Of a stretch of 13,794 nucleotides of DNA, positions 5,699 through 13,019 are shown in pieces. The stretch covers positions 1-13,794 of the forward strand of contig NZ_CAKTTZ010000056.1 in NCBI RefSeq assembly GCF_934617235.1, written 5' to 3'. Source of the DNA: an uncultured Ellagibacter sp. GTDB taxonomy: Bacteria > Actinomycetota > Coriobacteriia > Coriobacteriales > Eggerthellaceae. A program made the position numbers and the translations under genes. Positions within the stretch are counted from its first letter, which is position 1. The number at the start of each line of letters is the position of its first letter. Under the pieces are notes generated by a model, which saw nothing but the letters and a program-made list of their open reading frames with translations, had not been told where the DNA came from and ran no database searches.

Positions 5699-7993
5699 CT
5701 AGTCCGCGTCCGGCTTCTCCAGCAGGATATGCTCTGGCAGAATCGGCAGCTCGCGATGCCATACGCCCGTCGCCCGGTAGATCGCATGCGCAATCGCGGG
5801 AGCCGGCGTGTTGATGACGATCTCGCCGATCGACTTCGCGCCGAAGGGGCCCGTGGGCTCATAGGAATGCTCGAATTCCACGCGGATGTCCCCCACATCG
5901 AGGCGCGTGGGCAAACGGTAGGTGAACAGGCTCGACTCGCGGATAGCGCCCCGGGAAGTACGAGTGACGTCCTCCATGAGCGTATGCCCGATGCCCTGCA
6001 CGATGCCGCCCTCGACCTGGATGCGCGCGAGCGCCGGGTTGATGGGGATGCCGCAGTCGACCACGGCGGCGTAGTCGAGCACCTCGACTATGCCGGTTTC
6101 GCGATCGAGCTCGATTTCCGCCATGCCCACCATGAACGGCGGCGGGGACACCGGGGAGGAATGCATCGCGGTGGCTTCTGCCAACTGACAGCTGTTGCAC
6201 TGGCTTTTCTGGGCGATGTCGGGAAGGGAAACCGTCTCGCCCGTGCTCTCGCGAACCACGCAACCGTCTTCGAAGGCAAGCTCGCTCGCCGCGCACCCGA
6301 GAATCTCGGCAGCAATGGAACAGAATCGCTCCTTCAACTGCGCACACGCCTTCTCGACAGCCATGCCCGTGACATACGTCGTCGAAGACGCGTAGGAACC
6401 GGAGTCATAGGGAGAAGCATCCGTGTCGGCGCCGAACACCGAGACATCGTCAACCGAGCATTCCATATGCTCGGCAACCATCTGGGCCAGGATGGTGTCG
6501 CAACCCGTCCCCATGTCGGCCGCGCCGATGACGAGCATATACGTCCCGTCGTCGTTCAGCCTGACGGTGACCGAACCCGAATCGATGCCGGCGATGCCCG
6601 AACCCTGCATCGACATGCCCACGCCCGCAGCGCGAACCTTGCCGTTGCCCATATCGCGCACAGGATACTTCGCTTCCCAGTCGAACATATCGCGGCAGTG
6701 GTCCAGGCAGCGGTCGAGCGCACATGCGTTGGCCACCTCGTTAAAATAGGCGGGCATGGTCATTCCCTCGCGCAGCATGTTCTGCTCGCGCAGCCCGACC
6801 GGGTCGCGGCGCAGCATCTCGGCGAGCTCGTTCACCGCGGTTTCCACGGCGAACTGGCCCTGCGTCGCCCCGAACCCACGGTACGCGCCCGAAGGCTGCA
6901 TGTTCGTGTACACCACGTCGGCCGTGAACTTGAACGCCTCCAGAGAACCCGTGTACAGGGGGATGGACTTGTGCCCGGTCAGGCCGACCGTGGCCCAGCC
7001 GTGTTCGCCGTACGCTCCCGAGTTCGACAGCGTCGTCACGTCGAGCGCACGGATACGCCCGTCGTCGTTCGCGCCGAGACGGACCTTGATTTCCATCTCG
7101 TGGCGCGGAGAACCGCAGGTCTGGGCCTCTTTTCGCGTGAACACGCACATCGCGGGGCGACCCGTCTTCAGCGTGACGAACGCGGGATACACCTCGCACA
7201 CCGCGGTCTGCTTCGCACCGAAACCGCCGCCGATGCGCGGCTTCTCCACACGAATGCGGCCCTTCGGGATACCCAGCGCGTGGGACAAGATGCGGCGAAC
7301 GTGGAAGACGATCTGCGTGGATGAGATCACGTGCAGGCGCCCATAGCGGTCCATCTCGGCGTACGTGCGGAAGGTCTCCATCATGGCCTGGTTGAAGGCC
7401 TTCGTGTGGTAGGTGCGCTCCAAAACGATATCGCAGTCGGCGAGCACCGCCTCAACGTCGCCGTCGGCGTCAGCGGTCGTGCCCACGAGGTTGCGCTTGT
7501 TGTCTCCGCCCAAGTCGCAGAGCATATGCCAGTTGTCCTCGGGGTGCACGAGGGTGGGATTGTCCTTGGCAGCGCGAAAATCCAGCACGGGATCGAGCAC
7601 GTCGTAGGTCACCTTGATGCGCGAAAGGGCCGCCTCGGCAGCCTTCTCGTTTTCCGCAGCGACGATCGCCACCACGTCGCCCACGTAGCGCACATGGCGG
7701 TCGATGATCAGGCGGTCGTAGGGGCTTGTCTCAGGGTAGGTCTGCCCCGCGTTGCTGAAGCGCTCCCCCGGCACGTCTTCCCAGGTGTACACGTCAATCA
7801 CGCCAGCGACCTTCTTCGCCTTCGACGTGTCGATGTCCTCCACGATGGCGTTGGCATGAGGGCTCCGCAAAAGCTTCACCACAAGCGCGTCGGGCGCGAT
7901 GTCCTCGGTGAACACAGGCTTGCCCAAAAGAAGCTGCAGCGAGTCCTTCTTGCGGACGGACTTGCCGACCGATTGGTAGTCGGGTCTATTCAC
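5699..7993 (-). CDS. xdhA: Xanthine dehydrogenase/purine hydroxylase, molybdopterin subunit
   Basis: A 764-residue Mo-cofactor subunit of a xanthine-oxidase-family hydroxylase, close in length to the E. coli XdhA. It contains the cofactor loop GGGFGAKQ (255-262), the segment TLSNSGAYGEHG (321-332), the PSGAYRGFGATQ loop (367-378) with R372, the Mo-site QGSG segment, and the terminal GAKSIGE with the catalytic base E724. The protein would hydroxylate purines such as hypoxanthine or xanthine, passing electrons through the [2Fe-2S] subunit to FAD. It starts at GTG (7993) with GGAAGGGGG upstream and overlaps the Fe-S gene by 8 bp. Substrate choice is inferred from the neighbouring xanthine permease; nicotinate or another N-heterocycle is possible. 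Some relatives carry a selenium cofactor, which sequence alone cannot show. Confidence 0.9.
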   Translation of the reverse strand: MNRPDYQSVGKSVRKKDSLQLLLGKPVFTEDIAPDALVVKLLRSPHANAIVEDIDTSKAKKVAGVIDVYTWEDVPGERFSNAGQTYPETSPYDRLIIDRHVRYVGDVVAIVAAENEKAAEAALSRIKVTYDVLDPVLDFRAAKDNPTLVHPEDNWHMLCDLGGDNKRNLVGTTADADGDVEAVLADCDIVLERTYHTKAFNQAMMETFRTYAEMDRYGRLHVISSTQIVFHVRRILSHALGIPKGRIRVEKPRIGGGFGAKQTAVCEVYPAFVTLKTGRPAMCVFTRKEAQTCGSPRHEMEIKVRLGANDDGRIRALDVTTLSNSGAYGEHGWATVGLTGHKSIPLYTGSLEAFKFTADVVYTNMQPSGAYRGFGATQGQFAVETAVNELAEMLRRDPVGLREQNMLREGMTMPAYFNEVANACALDRCLDHCRDMFDWEAKYPVRDMGNGKVRAAGVGMSMQGSGIAGIDSGSVTVRLNDDGTYMLVIGAADMGTGCDTILAQMVAEHMECSVDDVSVFGADTDASPYDSGSYASSTTYVTGMAVEKACAQLKERFCSIAAEILGCAASELAFEDGCVVRESTGETVSLPDIAQKSQCNSCQLAEATAMHSSPVSPPPFMVGMAEIELDRETGIVEVLDYAAVVDCGIPINPALARIQVEGGIVQGIGHTLMEDVTRTSRGAIRESSLFTYRLPTRLDVGDIRVEFEHSYEPTGPFGAKSIGEIVINTPAPAIAHAIYRATGVWHRELPILPEHILLEKPDAD

Positions 7994-8459
7994 GTGAGCC
8001 CCCTTCCGCGTTTCTGCTGGTGAGGAAGTTGCGAATGCCGCGCAGCTGGCCCACGTACCCCGAGCAGCGGCACAGGTTGCCGGAAAGGTATGCGAGGATC
8101 TCCTCGTCGGTGGGGTCGGGGTTCTCACGCAAAAGCGCAATCGTGTTCATCACGAAACCCGGGTTGCAGAAACCGCACTGCTCAGCGCCCTGGTCAGCGA
8201 TGAAGCCCACGAATTCGGACGCTTCGTCCTGCAGCCCCTCGAGGGTCTGCACGCTGTGGCCGTTGGCGCGGGCTGCCAGCGTGGAGCAGGACAACACCGG
8301 CTTGCCATCCAAGAGCACTGTGCACAAACCGCAAGCCGACGTCTCGCAGCCGCGCTTCACACTTAAGCAACCGTGCGCGCGGACGAAGTCGATGAGCAGC
8401 ATATCGGCCGAGATGTCGTCGGACACCGCCTTGCCGTTCAGCTTGATCGTAATCTCCAT
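7986..8459 (-). CDS. xdhC: Xanthine dehydrogenase, [2Fe-2S] subunit
   Basis: A 157-residue electron-transfer subunit with two [2Fe-2S] clusters. The N-terminal plant-type cluster uses C38-x4-C43-x2-C46 and C58. The second, helical-domain cluster uses C95-x2-C98 and C130-x-C132. Length equals that of E. coli XdhC. The ATG at 8459 overlaps the FAD gene's stop by one base (TAATG) and has a GGGAGG ribosome site; a longer in-frame start at 8540 lies inside the FAD gene and is unlikely. It is the middle gene of a FAD, Fe-S, Mo operon. Confidence 0.95.
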   Translation of the reverse strand: MEITIKLNGKAVSDDISADMLLIDFVRAHGCLSVKRGCETSACGLCTVLLDGKPVLSCSTLAARANGHSVQTLEGLQDEASEFVGFIADQGAEQCGFCNPGFVMNTIALLRENPDPTDEEILAYLSGNLCRCSGYVGQLRGIRNFLTSRNAEGGSRE

Positions 8460-9229
8460 TACCGCACCTCCCCCAATGCCAGCAGGGTGCGACGCACAAG
8501 CACTGGCACCAGCGCGCGGCGATACTCCGCAGAACCCCACATATTTCCAGAAACGGAGACGACACCCGCCGCATAATCGGCGAACGCAGCAGCACTTTCC
8601 TCGGTGATGCCACCGGCGAGAATGCCCCGCTCATCGCGAAGGAGCATCGCGCGCGCCGGGCGCGATCCCACGACGAGGCGATATTCGTCCCCCACCTTGG
8701 CCGCCGCGCAGTTGAGCGTAGGCAGGTCGGTCCGCTGCTTGCGCACCACCTGATAGGCGAAGGTGCCGGGGCGCTTCTTGACGATCAGACGGACGAGGAT
8801 GTCGTTGTCGTAGGGCATGCGCGCAAACTCCTCCAAGGGCACAACACCGCCCTTGAAAAGCTCGACGTAGCTGTCCATGGCCAAAAAAATCGCAACGACG
8901 TCGGAAAAGCCCATGCGACGCCACAGGCTTCCACCCAGCGTGGCACCGTTGCGAAACTGCACGCCCACGATGTCGCGCAGTGCGTCTTCCACCGCTCCAC
9001 AGGAATAAACGCCCAGGCCAGGATGCTTTTCCATCTGACGCAAGGTTACCATGGCGCCGATGCGGAACTCGTCTTCGGTCTCCTCGATCGCATCCAAACC
9101 CAGATCGCAAAGGTCGATGGCCGTGTTGAAGGAATGCGTGCCCATCTTCAACCACATCATGCCCGCAACCACGCGGTTGCGCTTCTTTTGATTGAGCTCC
9201 CAAGCCTCTTCCAGGCTTTGAGGGCGCAC
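8459..9229 (-). CDS. xdhB: Xanthine dehydrogenase, FAD-binding subunit
   Basis: A 256-residue FAD domain of the CO-dehydrogenase/xanthine-dehydrogenase flavoprotein family; it takes electrons from the Fe-S subunit to the final acceptor. Recognisable parts are VVAGMMWLKMG near residue 20 (in place of the more usual AGGTDL loop), IGAMVTLRQM, VQFRNGATLGGSL (FAD contact) and a C-terminal domain ending in ALGEVR. The clustered MWLKMG form is, as I recall, typical of anaerobe purine hydroxylases related to YgfM. GTG at 9229 is the first normal start, but the conserved first strand (ITFQKYVRPQ) continues seven codons upstream to ATT at 9250 before a stop; no ATG, GTG or TTG precedes it in frame. The protein is therefore either started at ATT, truncated by a few residues, or affected by a one-base indel. 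Confidence 0.88.
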   Translation of the reverse strand: MRPQSLEEAWELNQKKRNRVVAGMMWLKMGTHSFNTAIDLCDLGLDAIEETEDEFRIGAMVTLRQMEKHPGLGVYSCGAVEDALRDIVGVQFRNGATLGGSLWRRMGFSDVVAIFLAMDSYVELFKGGVVPLEEFARMPYDNDILVRLIVKKRPGTFAYQVVRKQRTDLPTLNCAAAKVGDEYRLVVGSRPARAMLLRDERGILAGGITEESAAAFADYAAGVVSVSGNMWGSAEYRRALVPVLVRRTLLALGEVR

Positions 9230-9284
9230 GTATTTTTGGAAGGTAATAATGTCACTCGCCCCATTATTTGAGGTTTACATAGTC

Positions 9285-9318
9285 TTCGCTATTATACTGT
9301 GGCGCAGGGGACATCCCC
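9285..9318. promoter_or_regulatory. Overlapping divergent -10 elements with an operator-like palindrome
   Basis: Between the hydroxylase operon and mocA, TATACT on the + strand (9293-9298) and TATAAT on the minus strand (9291-9296) overlap. Next to them GGGGA-CA-TCCCC (9307-9318) is an inverted repeat that lies just downstream of the + start and in the spacer of the minus promoter, where a repressor could control both directions. No good -35 is present for either. Confidence 0.45.
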
Positions 9319-9390
9319 GAAAACACACCTGACCAACCATCGAATTTGCAGAGGCGCCCCATCATGACCCACCCCGCCCGAGGATCGCAG

Positions 9391-9975
9391 ATGAACCACG
9401 GATGCATCATCATGGCATCGGGTCTGGGCACCCGCTTTGGGGGAAACAAGCTCATGACCGAGCTTTGCGGTGTGCCGCTTATCCAACACGTGTTGCGAGC
9501 AACCGACGACCTGTTCGCCAGACGCGTCGTGGTCACGCGGCACTCGGACGTGGCGCACCTGTGCGATGAGCTGGGAATCGAGGTCATTCTGCACAGCGAA
9601 CCGAGGCGAAACGACACCGTGCGCTTGGGGATGGAGAAGATGACGGGCTGCGACACGGTCATGTTCGTTCAGGGAGACCAGCCGCTCATCGGCGCGAACA
9701 GCCTCACATCGCTCCTTCGCGGCGCTGAGCGCTGCCCCGCGTGCATCTGGCGCGCAAGCTTTGAAGGCACGCCGGGCGCTCCCGTGCTCTTCCCCGCATG
9801 GACGTTCGATGAGCTGCGCTCGCTTCCCCCTGGCAAGGGCGGCGGCGTGGTGGCCAAAGCCCACAAGGAGCGCGTGCGAACCGTTGAGGTTTCCAGCAAA
9901 TGGGAGCTCTTCGATGTGGATACCCCCGACGACCTGCGAATTCTTCAGGAACATCTCGCAAGCGAAATCAGATAG
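9391..9975 (+). CDS. mocA: MocA-like molybdenum cofactor nucleotidyltransferase
   Basis: A 194-residue MobA/MocA-type enzyme expected to transfer CMP from CTP to molybdopterin, making the dinucleotide cofactor used by the adjacent hydroxylase. The nucleotide-binding loop is MASGLGTRFGGNK (8-20), a variant of LAAGxGxRxGxxK, and the metal-binding aspartate is D96 in FVQGDQPLI. ATG at 9391 puts the loop at the usual distance from the N-terminus and has GAGG seven bases upstream; ATG 9364 and TTG 9346 are in-frame alternatives. It is transcribed away from the hydroxylase operon from a shared promoter region. MobA (GTP-using) is the other possibility, but context favours the CTP-dependent type. 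Confidence 0.85.
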   Translation: MNHGCIIMASGLGTRFGGNKLMTELCGVPLIQHVLRATDDLFARRVVVTRHSDVAHLCDELGIEVILHSEPRRNDTVRLGMEKMTGCDTVMFVQGDQPLIGANSLTSLLRGAERCPACIWRASFEGTPGAPVLFPAWTFDELRSLPPGKGGGVVAKAHKERVRTVEVSSKWELFDVDTPDDLRILQEHLASEIR

Positions 9976-9980
9976 GGACC

Positions 9981-10020
9981 AAAAAAGGCGCCTCGCGGAA
10001 TCACTCCGCGAAGCGCCTTT
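9981..10020. terminator. Bidirectional intrinsic terminator
   Basis: AAAGGCGC (9984-9991) pairs with GCGCCTTT (10013-10020), an internal loop follows, and CGCGG (9994-9998) pairs with CCGCG (10006-10010). A-tract on the left and T-tract on the right let it end both mocA (+) and the permease gene (-). Confidence 0.85.
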
Positions 10021-10049
10021 CGCGCGTGCGTTGCTCCTGCGGTCGACCG

Positions 10050-11555
10050 CTAAGCGTTCGCATCCGTTTTCGGGACAATCTCCTTGTCCTTGGGAAGCAC
10101 GATGTTCAAGACGATGGCAACCGCCGCCGCGGCGACAATGCCGGAACCGCCGAAGATCAGGTTCACCATCTCGGGAGCGCTGGCGAGCACTGCGGGATTC
10201 GCGCCGATGCCGTAGCCCAAGCCGAGCGCCACGGACACGATGCTCAGGTTGCGCGGGGTCAAAGGCTCGCGCGTGATCAGCTGAATGCCGCTCATCACGA
10301 TGGACGCGAACATGATGACGGCCGCGCCGCCCAAAACGGACTGCGGCATGATGGAGACCACCGCGCCCAGCTTCGGACACAAACCGCACAAGATCAGGAA
10401 GATCGCGCCGCACGAAAGCGCCTTGCGGTTGGTCATCTTGGTCATGGTGACCAGGCCCACGTTCTGGCTGAACGACGTGTTCGGAAGCACGCCGAAGAGC
10501 GCCGCGAAAGACGAGCCCAGGCCGTCGCAGACGACGCCGCCGGAGAGCTCCTTGTCAGTGGCCTCGCGGTTCATGCCGCCCTGGGTGACGCCAGAGATGT
10601 CGCCCACGGTCTCCACCGCCGTGACGACGAACATCACCAGCACGGGCGCTATGGCGCGCATGTCGAACACGGGCGTCACGGGAAGCAGCTCGGGGATGGC
10701 AAACCACGATGCGGCGGCGACTTTATCCCAGTTCAGGACCCATGCCTTGGTGTACTCTACGCCGTCGGCGGTGACGCCCGTCGTCGGCAGGACGAGACCC
10801 ATGACACCCGCGACGACATAACCCACGATGATGCCGACTAAAATGGACGAGGCGCTCACAAACCCGGTCGTGCCGTGCTTGACCGCCAGGATGACGATGA
10901 GCACGATGAGCGCCAGGCAGAAATTCTCGAAGGACCCGAAATCGGGGGCGCTGTTGCCGCCGCCAAAGGCGTTCACGCCGACGCTGATGAGGCTCAAGCC
11001 GATGGAAAGCACGACGGTGCCCGTGACCACGGCGGGGAAGAACCTGCGCAGCGGCTTTAGGAAAAAGCCGAGCACGCCCTCGAACAGGCCACCGATGATC
11101 GACGCGCCCATGATGGCGCCGTAGGCCACAAGCCCACCGCCCATCGAAGCCGCAACGGAGTTGAACACGCCGATGAAGCCCGAGGACGTGCCCATGATGA
11201 TAGGCACCTTACCGCCGATGGGGCCGATCGCGAACAGCTGTACCAGCGTGACAACGCCTGCGATCCACATGGCGTTCTGCAGCAGCGCCAGCTGGACATC
11301 GGCGAACTCGGCTCCCGCCAGGCCGCACGCGCCCGTCACGATCAAAAGCGGCGTCAAATTGCCCACGAACATGGCTAGGACATGCTGCAATCCCAGGGGT
11401 ATCGCCTGAGCGAGGGGCATGTCGCCCTCGAACGAGAAGACGCCGAGCGACCTCGCGCTGCCGGACGTCTCTCCCGAAGAAGCGGCCGCGGGCTTCTCTC
11501 CCGAAGCTTCAGGCGCCTGAGCCTCCGAAGCCGCCTCCTGTTTTTCCTCCACCAT
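10050..11555 (-). CDS. NCS2-family xanthine/uracil permease
   Basis: A 501-residue nucleobase transporter of the nucleobase-cation symporter-2 family, with a hydrophilic Ala/Glu/Ser-rich N-terminal tail of about 40 residues and then 12 to 14 membrane segments. The signature E315 in ETVGDISG, D344 in DGLGSS and Q364-N365 in SFSQNVGLVTMT match the substrate-binding positions of XanQ in type and roughly in spacing. Together with the neighbouring hydroxylase and MocA genes, xanthine or urate uptake is likelier than uracil. I chose the ATG at 11555 because GAGG then lies seven bases upstream; the ATG at 11561 would leave only two. It is convergent with mocA and separated from hydF by about 120 bp, so it may have its own promoter, which I could not define. 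Confidence 0.92.
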   Translation of the reverse strand: MVEEKQEAASEAQAPEASGEKPAAASSGETSGSARSLGVFSFEGDMPLAQAIPLGLQHVLAMFVGNLTPLLIVTGACGLAGAEFADVQLALLQNAMWIAGVVTLVQLFAIGPIGGKVPIIMGTSSGFIGVFNSVAASMGGGLVAYGAIMGASIIGGLFEGVLGFFLKPLRRFFPAVVTGTVVLSIGLSLISVGVNAFGGGNSAPDFGSFENFCLALIVLIVILAVKHGTTGFVSASSILVGIIVGYVVAGVMGLVLPTTGVTADGVEYTKAWVLNWDKVAAASWFAIPELLPVTPVFDMRAIAPVLVMFVVTAVETVGDISGVTQGGMNREATDKELSGGVVCDGLGSSFAALFGVLPNTSFSQNVGLVTMTKMTNRKALSCGAIFLILCGLCPKLGAVVSIMPQSVLGGAAVIMFASIVMSGIQLITREPLTPRNLSIVSVALGLGYGIGANPAVLASAPEMVNLIFGGSGIVAAAAVAIVLNIVLPKDKEIVPKTDANA

Positions 11556-11627
11556 CTGCATCCCTCTCTAAAAGGACAGTAAAGTGAAAAAATAACACCG
11601 CCGGGCGCGCATTTGAAGAAGCATCGG

Positions 11628-11656
11628 GGAATTTTCCACGTAGGGTCTTAAATTCC
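11628..11656. repeat. Inverted repeat between hydF and the permease gene
   Basis: GGAATTT (11628-11634) and AAATTCC (11650-11656) form a 7-bp inverted repeat with a 15-base loop, extendable by GG/CC past a one-base bulge. No U-tract follows on either side, so an operator for the permease gene is somewhat likelier than a terminator of hydF. Confidence 0.35.
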
Positions 11657-11677
11657 GCCCCTTGATTCGGGACCGCA

Positions 11678-12958
11678 TCACATAAGCGGCCGCAAGCTGC
11701 GCTCCAAGATGCCGTGCACGCAGGCGATTGCCGCGCCGTAGTTCACCATAGGCGTGCCGCTTTTCGCCGCCACGCTCTGGCGCCAGTGCATTTCCTTCTC
11801 GTTGAGCATGCACCCGCCGCAGTGGACCACCACGTCGTAGTCGCTCACGTCGTCGGGGAACTCGCGCCCCTGCGTGAACTCGAATGTCGGGTTCGCACCG
11901 CAGTGGCCGCGAATCCACGCAGGCATCTTCACCGTGCCGATGTCCTCGCACTGCCGATGATGCGTGCAGCCCTCCGAGATGAGCACACGGCTTTCGTCGG
12001 TGAGCGCGCTAAGCGCCGCCGCGCCTTCCACAAGCATGCGCAGATCGCCCTTATATCGCGCCATGAGAAGGGAAAACGACGTGAGCGGCGTCGTCTCCGG
12101 AACGACGCGCGCAACCTTTTGGAACACTTGCGAGTCGGTGATCACGAGGCGAATATCGCGCACTGCCGCTAAAAGGTCGGCGAGCTCTTCGGGCTGGCAG
12201 ACGAGAGCGCTCGCATGGGCGTCGAGAACGTCGCGCAGCACGAGCTGTTGCGGCAAGATGATGCGGCCCTTCGGCGCCGACGAGTCGATGGGCACGACGA
12301 GCACCACCTTGTCGCCCGGCGAGAGCAGGTCGGCCACAACGCGGCGCTCATGCGTGGCCAATCCACCCACGTGCGCGAGGACCTCCTTCAACTCGTTTAC
12401 ACCCGCGCCCGTGCGCGCGCTTGCGAGCACCTCTGCACGAACTGGGGAAACAGGGGCGGGGGCAGCATCGGGGGCGGCGACGACCTGGGGGGTGGGAGCG
12501 GCAGCGCCCGATGCGGCTCCCCCGATAGAGCCATCTGAACCCGCAGCCGCCTCTTCCCCAGGCAGAAGGTCGGCCTTGTTACGCACCACGACAAAGGGCA
12601 GCCCGAGCTCCTCGAACAGGGAGATAAGCTCACGCTCGGCGGCGACCAGCGCGCGCGTGGCGTCGGTCACGAGCACCGCCACATCGCAGCTGCGCAAGGT
12701 CTCGCGCGTGCGCTCGACTCGGCGCGCGCCCAACTCCCCAACGTCATCGATGCCGGGAGTGTCCACGATGTCGACCGGCCCGAGCGGCAGAAGCTCCATG
12801 GCCTTGCGCACCGGGTCGGTCGTGGTGCCAGCGACGTCGCTCACGAGCGCCACCTGCTGCCCGCACACCGCGTTCACCAGGCTCGACTTCCCCACATTGC
12901 GCACCCCGAAGAAACCGATTCGCACGCGCTCGCCTGAAGGCGTCTCATTCAAACCCAT
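11678..12958 (-). CDS. hydF: [FeFe]-hydrogenase maturation GTPase HydF
   Basis: A 426-residue scaffold GTPase that carries the 2Fe H-cluster precursor and delivers it to the hydrogenase. GTPase motifs are GVRNVGKS (18-25), TTT (45-47), DTPG (66-69), NKAD (127-130) and SARTG (180-184). The C-terminal iron-sulfur ligands are C331-x-H333 and H379-C380-x2-C383, matching the CxH...HCxxC pattern of HydF. Residues 137-173 are an Ala/Pro/Gly-rich insertion between the G4 and G5 motifs that I do not expect in most HydF proteins. The ATG at 12958 follows AAAGGA. It lies 61 bp after hydG on the same strand, probably one operon; hydE and the hydrogenase are not in the window. Confidence 0.96.
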   Translation of the reverse strand: MGLNETPSGERVRIGFFGVRNVGKSSLVNAVCGQQVALVSDVAGTTTDPVRKAMELLPLGPVDIVDTPGIDDVGELGARRVERTRETLRSCDVAVLVTDATRALVAAERELISLFEELGLPFVVVRNKADLLPGEEAAAGSDGSIGGAASGAAAPTPQVVAAPDAAPAPVSPVRAEVLASARTGAGVNELKEVLAHVGGLATHERRVVADLLSPGDKVVLVVPIDSSAPKGRIILPQQLVLRDVLDAHASALVCQPEELADLLAAVRDIRLVITDSQVFQKVARVVPETTPLTSFSLLMARYKGDLRMLVEGAAALSALTDESRVLISEGCTHHRQCEDIGTVKMPAWIRGHCGANPTFEFTQGREFPDDVSDYDVVVHCGGCMLNEKEMHWRQSVAAKSGTPMVNYGAAIACVHGILERSLRPLM

Positions 12959-13019
12959 GTCGAAGCCGTCCTTTCGCCTTACCGTCGCAGCGCGCCTTCC
13001 GCACCGCGCGAAAACCTCG

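Noticed and set aside
5570..7324. Long + strand open frame of 584 codons opposite the Mo subunit gene
   Set aside because: Antisense shadow of a strongly recognisable gene in GC-rich DNA; the translation is rich in His, Arg and Val and shows no domain.
9292..10413. Minus-strand open frame of 373 codons spanning mocA and part of the permease gene
   Set aside because: It crosses a strong terminator and two real genes, and its translation has no family resemblance.
11562..11677. Purine riboswitch before the xanthine permease
   Set aside because: The gap is only about 116 bp and I find none of the conserved purine-aptamer junction sequences.
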